Shown here: positions 59,219 to 64,000 of the stretch, piece by piece | How positions within the stretch are numbered: position 1 is the first letter of the stretch | How the letters are laid out: every line of letters starts with the position of its first letter | DNA from: Trichomonas vaginalis G3 | Taxonomy: Eukaryota; Parabasalia; Trichomonadida; Trichomonadidae | Direction of reading: 5' to 3' | NCBI RefSeq assembly: GCF_026262505.1 | Contig: NC_067205.1 | Coordinates: forward strand, 27,296,556-27,360,555 | DNA length: 64,000 nucleotides | The notes under the pieces: generated by a model | Told to the model about the DNA's origin: nothing | The model's database searches: none | Seen by the model: only the letters and a program-made list of their open reading frames with translations | Program-made: the position numbers and the translations under genes

Positions 59219-60652
59219 AAAAAAATTTAAACGTCATATCTATTTTTATATTATATAAAATATCTTAAAAATTCATTGGGGAAAATAAATGCTATATTAT
59301 ATATGTTGGAAAACATTGATCACAAAGATTTCGGATTTAATTTATGCATTTTGATTAAGTCTGTAGATATAAAATAGCATGACAACAACAGAAATGTCTA
59401 AATAAATAAGATTTTCATCCAGATGCGTATCTTAAAAGCATGACAAAGTTATAAGTTAAATTTGTATATATTTTTCCCCAAAGTTCTTTTAATTTCATTG
59501 AATGCAAGGAAAAGCTGAAATATCCACTCACACATTCTGTCGGCGTGCCGCCATGCTGCGCGCCGATAAAAACTTAATATATAAAATTTTATCGAGTTTA
59601 GATGGTTTTCCCCAATCAAAAGAATTCGAAAATACTGGTCTCTGATATATGAATCGTTCAGTGTATGTCTGCTCTGATAACCATTATTTGTTTCAGAAAC
59701 TTGTTTCTTTTAGTCAAATTAAGAAATAATTAATTAACAAAACTTGAATCCTGTTTTGTTTATTACTTATTTATACTTATTGGTTTATTTGTTAGGCAAG
59801 TCCGAATAATATTGCAAACAGATAAACATCCACTCGGTGTGATAAGTCATATTTTATTTGTTTATGAACTTGGATTATTTTTAGGACAATAACATTCAAT
59901 GTTTTATTCCGAGAAATAGATGAATCGAGAAAATTCATTTTAAATCTTTCAGGAGATAGCTGATTTTGAATAGCTTAATGTTTTAGTTACTTGTAATAGT
60001 TATTTGTAATTCATAAGTGAATCAATAAAATAAGAAATATTTTAAAAAATTATGCTTTTATGGTAAAAATATCAATCAAGGTTATCAATATATGAAGCTT
60101 ACTGGATTGGCATATTGGGTGAGTATTAAAATTAATCGATGCAATTATATGTATTCAATCTCCAGCAAATTTATCATTTGTTTGAAGATTTATATCAATG
60201 AAACAGCTTGTCTTGCTCTGATCTAGCATAATGAATAGGTAATATATGTGAAATAAATAGTCAACAGTTTTCTTGATTCAATCCGGAAACAATTGTCCAG
60301 AAAATTGACTTAGTATTTGTTTTTCCTCTGTATAAGGGAGATTTAATCTAAAATCTAATTAATTTTTGTTATAAATTTCGCTAAATTTACAAGATTTTAA
60401 TGAGTTTTTCTGTTCCAAAAATACTCATTACTATCTATTTAATATGATATTTAAATTTTCAGGAACGCAGAGTGTAAATTTGTCACAAATTGCTCATCAT
60501 GAAAAAACGCATAAATTTGTAATTTTCAATGCTCAGCTCATATCAACAAATTAATTTGTCGATTTCAGTTTTTGAGATTTCAGAATGAGAACTTTACAAA
60601 TTCCCAAAAAGTTGCTACTTCAAATTTTATGAGATATATTATGTGATATAAA
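59219..60652. other. Intergenic with a small GC-rich islet
   Basis: AT-rich apart from 59539-59568, which reads TCGGCGTGCCGCCATGCTGC followed by GCGCCGATAA. TCGGCG and CGCCGA form inverted ends. In composition it recalls the GC-rich ends of element D and may be a leftover terminus, but no second end was found. No gene is seen. Confidence 0.45.
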
Positions 60653-61572
60653 TATACATGGCACGATGGGCGCTACTTTTTTGGCACCAGCGGCGCCGCC
60701 CGCGCCTCCGGTGGCTTCCACTGGTGGGGAGGAGACGATAGAAAAAGATATAAATTTTACTAAAAAAATTGAATTTTGGAAATTCTTTTGATTTTTTTGA
60801 ATGATTTACGAAGAGATTGAACACATTTTGTACTATGAAATATCGTTATTAATAAATTTACTTCTTAAACATCTATTAAAATTCCGTCTAATTTGAAAAG
60901 TGAACGATCCATGTTTGCTATGAGCTCGTCTACCTTCATATATCTTGTAGCGTTCAAGTTCAAGTGATGAAAGTGCATAAGAAAGCTCCTTAATCATACC
61001 GATAGAAACAGCATTAGGGGCGCCAAATGGCGCTCGGTGATGTTTCCCATAAAAGCTTAATTTCAGGTATCCATAATCATAACCTGTCAGACGCAATAAT
61101 TCATTAGCACACAATCATCGTTTCTCAATCAAGAAACGAAACGCACGATTGATTATGCTGGCCATTAAATTTTCATATCAAATAATTTCCTACTTCAAGA
61201 AAAATTAAAGACTATCATCAACCAAAGCTTAAAATTCTCAGTGTTTACAACTCTCATACTTCGAATATGCATATTTCCAAAATAGCATGAAAATTTTTTT
61301 CATTTGAGCTCATTTTCTTTTGTTCTATTAACTAATACATGCAGTACAAGTTTGTTATACGTATACTTAATAAGTAAGGTCTTAAGGGAAATAATAAAAA
61401 ACAATTTTGCTATTAATTATATTAAACAATATTTATTTGTAATTTCGTGATAATTATATTTCTTATTACAAAGTAAAGGTATTTGATATAATGTTTGCCT
61501 TACAAAAATGTTTCCTTTGTCTTGCCACCATAGGTATTCTATTTTGTCACTTTTTGCGCCGTGCCATGTATA
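60653..61572. mobile_element. 920 bp element D with 8 bp target duplication (MULE- or hAT-like size)
   Basis: The ends are TATACATGGCACG (left) and, inverted, TATACATGGCACG (right), followed by GGGCGC-like sequence on both sides. GATATAAA flanks it at 60645-60652 and 61573-61580. An 8 bp duplication fits hAT and is the lower end for Mutator-like elements. The left end holds a GC-rich 40 bp (CACCAGCGGCGCCGCCCGCG). Contained frames: a 41-codon plus-strand frame at 60666-60791 (GATFLAPAAPPAPPVASTGG) and a 93-codon minus-strand frame at 60833-61114 (MCANELLRLTGYDYGYLKLS); neither looks like a transposase. Non-autonomous. The right end contributes TCACTTTTTG (61547-61556), Inr-like and pointing at the RasGAP gene. 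Confidence 0.7.
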
Positions 61573-61645
61573 GATATAAAATGTGTGATGTATTTTTATT
61601 CTCGGATAAAATGCTTCATAAAAGTGACATTAATTTGTTCCGATA

Positions 61646-63451
61646 ATGACAGAAGGCGATAGTAATGGTCCGGAAGTACCACGTAAATACCGGTCTAAAA
61701 CCCTTGATCCATCCAAAACTCAAGATCCTTTTTCTCTTGGCACGGCGCACTTCTACAATTTCCAAAAATTACAGAATGAAGAAAATTTGAAGGTAGACGA
61801 GCTCATAGCAAACATGGATCGTTCACTTTTCAAATTAGACGGAAAAGAATACACTACTGAAATGCGTAACCTTATCAGTGACAAATTAAGAAATAGAAAT
61901 CAGTCATCACCTGAACTTACAGAATTCGTTCAACAATTCATACGAATATACAGCGAGGGCGATGCTTGGCAGGGTCTTTCTATGTATCCGCCAAGAATTT
62001 TGCACCCAACGCCACCCGTTAAAACAGCTACTTTCATTCTCGTTGAACTTCTGCTTAAAAACAGCGGCCCCCAAGCTACAAACGTCTTAAAGTGGATTGG
62101 AACGAATTTAATTCCTGCAGAATACTCCCCTGACAATATATTTAAATCTACCGTTTTGAAAGCTTGTTGCGTCTGCCACCGTAAGAGGAGGCTCCTCAAA
62201 GAGGATCGAAATTTCTGGGCCTTGCTCGATGTACGTAATCATTTCTACATGTTCGAGATTAGGGACGGCCAGTTGATCCCAGAGTCAGAATTCGATGTCG
62301 GTTCGATTGCCTTATCGCGTTCCAAAAAGACTGTAAAAGTTTTCGACAAAAACGGCGAATTACTCAAAAGATTCATTCCTAACGATCCTGAGCTTAATGA
62401 ACGCTGGGCTGCATGCATGCAAAATCCTGTCGTTCCTCTTCCATTGATGTTTAGCAATACTTCTGGTCCTTATCCGGATTTGATCCTTGTTGCCCTCAAC
62501 GAAGCTCTTTTGAGCCCAGACAGACTCTTGTTACGCGCCCTTACACATTTCAACGTCTCCAGAGTCGCATCCTGCCTTCCTCTCGCTGAAGCATTTTTCA
62601 ACATTTTCTCTTACGCCGGACATGTCAGCAACCTGCTTGTTACGCTTGCAGGAATTGAGTTCTCGGCTCCGGAACTTCAACATAATACAGTTCTCAGAGG
62701 AAATTCTCATCTTACGAATATGTTCAAGATTTTCTTCCAGAAATTCGGCCGCAAATACTACAACGAGTTCCTCAACCGCGTTGTCATGTATATCTACAGC
62801 AAAGGAGACCTTCAACTCAAAACTCCAGCCGCTGCCGATTCTCACCGCGCCAAACAGATGGTTTTCACAGTTATCAACAGAATATGCAGCTCTCTCAACC
62901 ACATTCCTCCTGAAATGCGCCATTTCGCTTCAATTCTCAAGAACGCCGCTTCTATCAGATTCAACTCTCAACAAGCGACTTACAACACTCTCTCAGGTTT
63001 CTTCTGCTTGAGGTTCATATCCTCAATCATCTCAAACCCCAGAGAAACTGATCCAAACATCCCTATCGGCGATGATTGGATCAAAATCCTTGTTCCAGCC
63101 GCCCAACTCCTCATGACACCGTTCAACTTGATCGAGCTCGACGGAAAGTACGACGTTTTCAACTCGTGGAACAAAACACTCAGAGAAAAGATTTTCCCTG
63201 AGCTGATCGAGTTCGTTTTCTCTGTTGCCGTGTGCGAGGAGGAGCCTGTCTACCAGCCGTGCTCGAAGGAGAAGCTCAGAGAGTCTCTCATCGTTGTCAT
63301 GGACCAGATTTCTACTTCTGGCCAACTTTTCGTCAACAAATACAAGGAACTCATGAGAGATAGATCGTTGATGGAAGGAAATGGTTGGAGCTTGGCTACT
63401 TTCATCACAAATTACTTCGAACAGAACACTTCTGCTCCAAACCACAAATAA
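61646..63451 (+). CDS. RasGAP-domain protein with PH-like region
   Basis: A 601-residue protein. Residues about 188-258 resemble a PH domain (RNFWALLDVRNHFYMFEIRD ... ERWAACMQ). The RasGAP domain spans about 280-540: the arginine-finger region NTVLRGNSHLTNMF with Arg351, and FCLRFISSIISNP at 453-465, the counterpart of the family's FLRFxxPA(I/V) motif. It should speed GTP hydrolysis by Ras-like GTPases at membranes. The second half is noticeably richer in G and C, suggesting good expression. The ATG at 61646 lies 73 bases beyond element D. Upstream, TTCATAAAAGTGACATTAAT includes a weak Inr (TCATAAAA). Confidence 0.85.
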   Translation: MTEGDSNGPEVPRKYRSKTLDPSKTQDPFSLGTAHFYNFQKLQNEENLKVDELIANMDRSLFKLDGKEYTTEMRNLISDKLRNRNQSSPELTEFVQQFIRIYSEGDAWQGLSMYPPRILHPTPPVKTATFILVELLLKNSGPQATNVLKWIGTNLIPAEYSPDNIFKSTVLKACCVCHRKRRLLKEDRNFWALLDVRNHFYMFEIRDGQLIPESEFDVGSIALSRSKKTVKVFDKNGELLKRFIPNDPELNERWAACMQNPVVPLPLMFSNTSGPYPDLILVALNEALLSPDRLLLRALTHFNVSRVASCLPLAEAFFNIFSYAGHVSNLLVTLAGIEFSAPELQHNTVLRGNSHLTNMFKIFFQKFGRKYYNEFLNRVVMYIYSKGDLQLKTPAAADSHRAKQMVFTVINRICSSLNHIPPEMRHFASILKNAASIRFNSQQATYNTLSGFFCLRFISSIISNPRETDPNIPIGDDWIKILVPAAQLLMTPFNLIELDGKYDVFNSWNKTLREKIFPELIEFVFSVAVCEEEPVYQPCSKEKLRESLIVVMDQISTSGQLFVNKYKELMRDRSLMEGNGWSLATFITNYFEQNTSAPNHK

Positions 63452-64000
63452 CTTATGTTATATGCATTTTTTATATTTCACTGCTTATTTATTTGATATC
63501 TCCCACTTTCTTTTCTATATTTTTTTATTTTACTATTCGTTAAATCTTTTTTTTTATACATCAAATTTCATACAAAGATTTTTATTTTTTTATATGTTCT
63601 TTCAATGTATTTGATATCAATGAAGAGCAATATAAAAATTATCAAATAAAATTTGTAATTTATATATGGTTAAAGTTAGTATTTAGGGGCTATTATCTAT
63701 GCTTTTGCTTTTTGCAATATAGAAATAGGAAGAAATTGAATGTTTTAGTAATATTTGATCTAAATATCAAAGTTTTCTTCAGACATGGTATATGTATAAG
63801 TATAATTATCCCACAAAAAGTGTTTTCCATTTCATATTTTAATGTATGTAAGTAATAAGATGAAGATATGAGAATGAAGTATTAAGATTATAAAAATCAT
63901 GGCTTCTGTTCATTTGCATATTATAATAATGATAGAGAAAGTGTTTATTTAAGAGAATAAGTGAGAAAAATTTAAAGCTTCGATTAATGAAGTTTTATAA
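63452..64000. other. 3' flank, nothing recognised
   Basis: Pyrimidine-rich T runs just after the stop, then AT-rich sequence to the window end. A 77-codon frame at 63381-63614 overlaps the RasGAP gene end and is accidental. Confidence 0.5.

Noticed and set aside
60833-61114. 93-codon frame in element D as a transposase
   Set aside because: Too short, with no catalytic acidic triad pattern or zinc motif. Kept only as a note within the element.
62531-63445. Long minus-strand frames opposite the RasGAP gene (130 and 137 codons)
   Set aside because: Antisense of a GC-richer coding sequence. The plus strand has the domain motifs.

Overview
The window looks like parabasalid (trichomonad) nuclear DNA, most likely Trichomonas vaginalis or a close relative. 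The evidence is AT-rich intergenic DNA, long genes without visible introns, Inr-like TCA(C/T)TTT motifs a few bases upstream of start codons, a probable Trichomonas-type initiator-binding-domain protein, ankyrin families with near-identical 33-residue repeats (SVGANKEAK and SHGANINEKDN types), a Myb regulator, a C19 ubiquitin peptidase, and a large Maverick/Polinton element. The species name is an inference.

Layout. 1-5.9 kb: end of a leucine-rich-repeat-like gene, an ARM/HEAT-like gene whose start codon is not ATG and which has a 1.5 kb TTAA-flanked element just upstream, and a C19 deubiquitinase gene on the minus strand. 5963-28152: one Polinton/Maverick-type fossil with about 160 bp terminal inverted repeats and a 5 bp target duplication. 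It carries capsid, packaging ATPase, SF3 helicase, KilA-N, HNH, adenine methylase and phage-collar-like fibre genes, a broken integrase remnant, and long repeat arrays. No DNA polymerase B is recognisable. 28.4-34.3 kb: a Myb gene, an ankyrin gene fragment, an array of about a dozen tandem hairpins (30251-31175), a second TTAA element, and an ankyrin gene with five identical 99 bp repeats. 34.7-39 kb: an ARM/HEAT-like gene split by a third TTAA element, then degraded surface-protein and ankyrin genes. 39.8-50.6 kb: a large membrane PAS/cyclase-like protein, a lysine/glutamate-rich protein, an initiator-binding-domain protein and a prenylatable EF-hand protein. 52.8-64 kb: a DOCK-family exchange factor, a DUF3447-like/ankyrin gene, a 920 bp element with an 8 bp target duplication, and a RasGAP-domain gene.

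How the genes relate. The host genes are monocistronic and do not form operons. Several belong to signalling (DOCK Rho/Rac exchange factor, RasGAP, cyclase-like sensor, EF-hand protein). Two are DNA-binding regulators (Myb and IBD). The mobile elements sit mostly in promoters, or inside members of gene families.

The most unusual structure is the hairpin array at 30.25-31.18 kb. Its stems are preserved while their sequences differ, three hairpins share an apex motif, and two neighbouring loops are complementary to each other. The second is a small hairpin in the Polinton terminal repeats whose two copies differ by compensating base-pair changes. The third is a set of three TTAA-flanked, non-coding elements with different terminal repeats.
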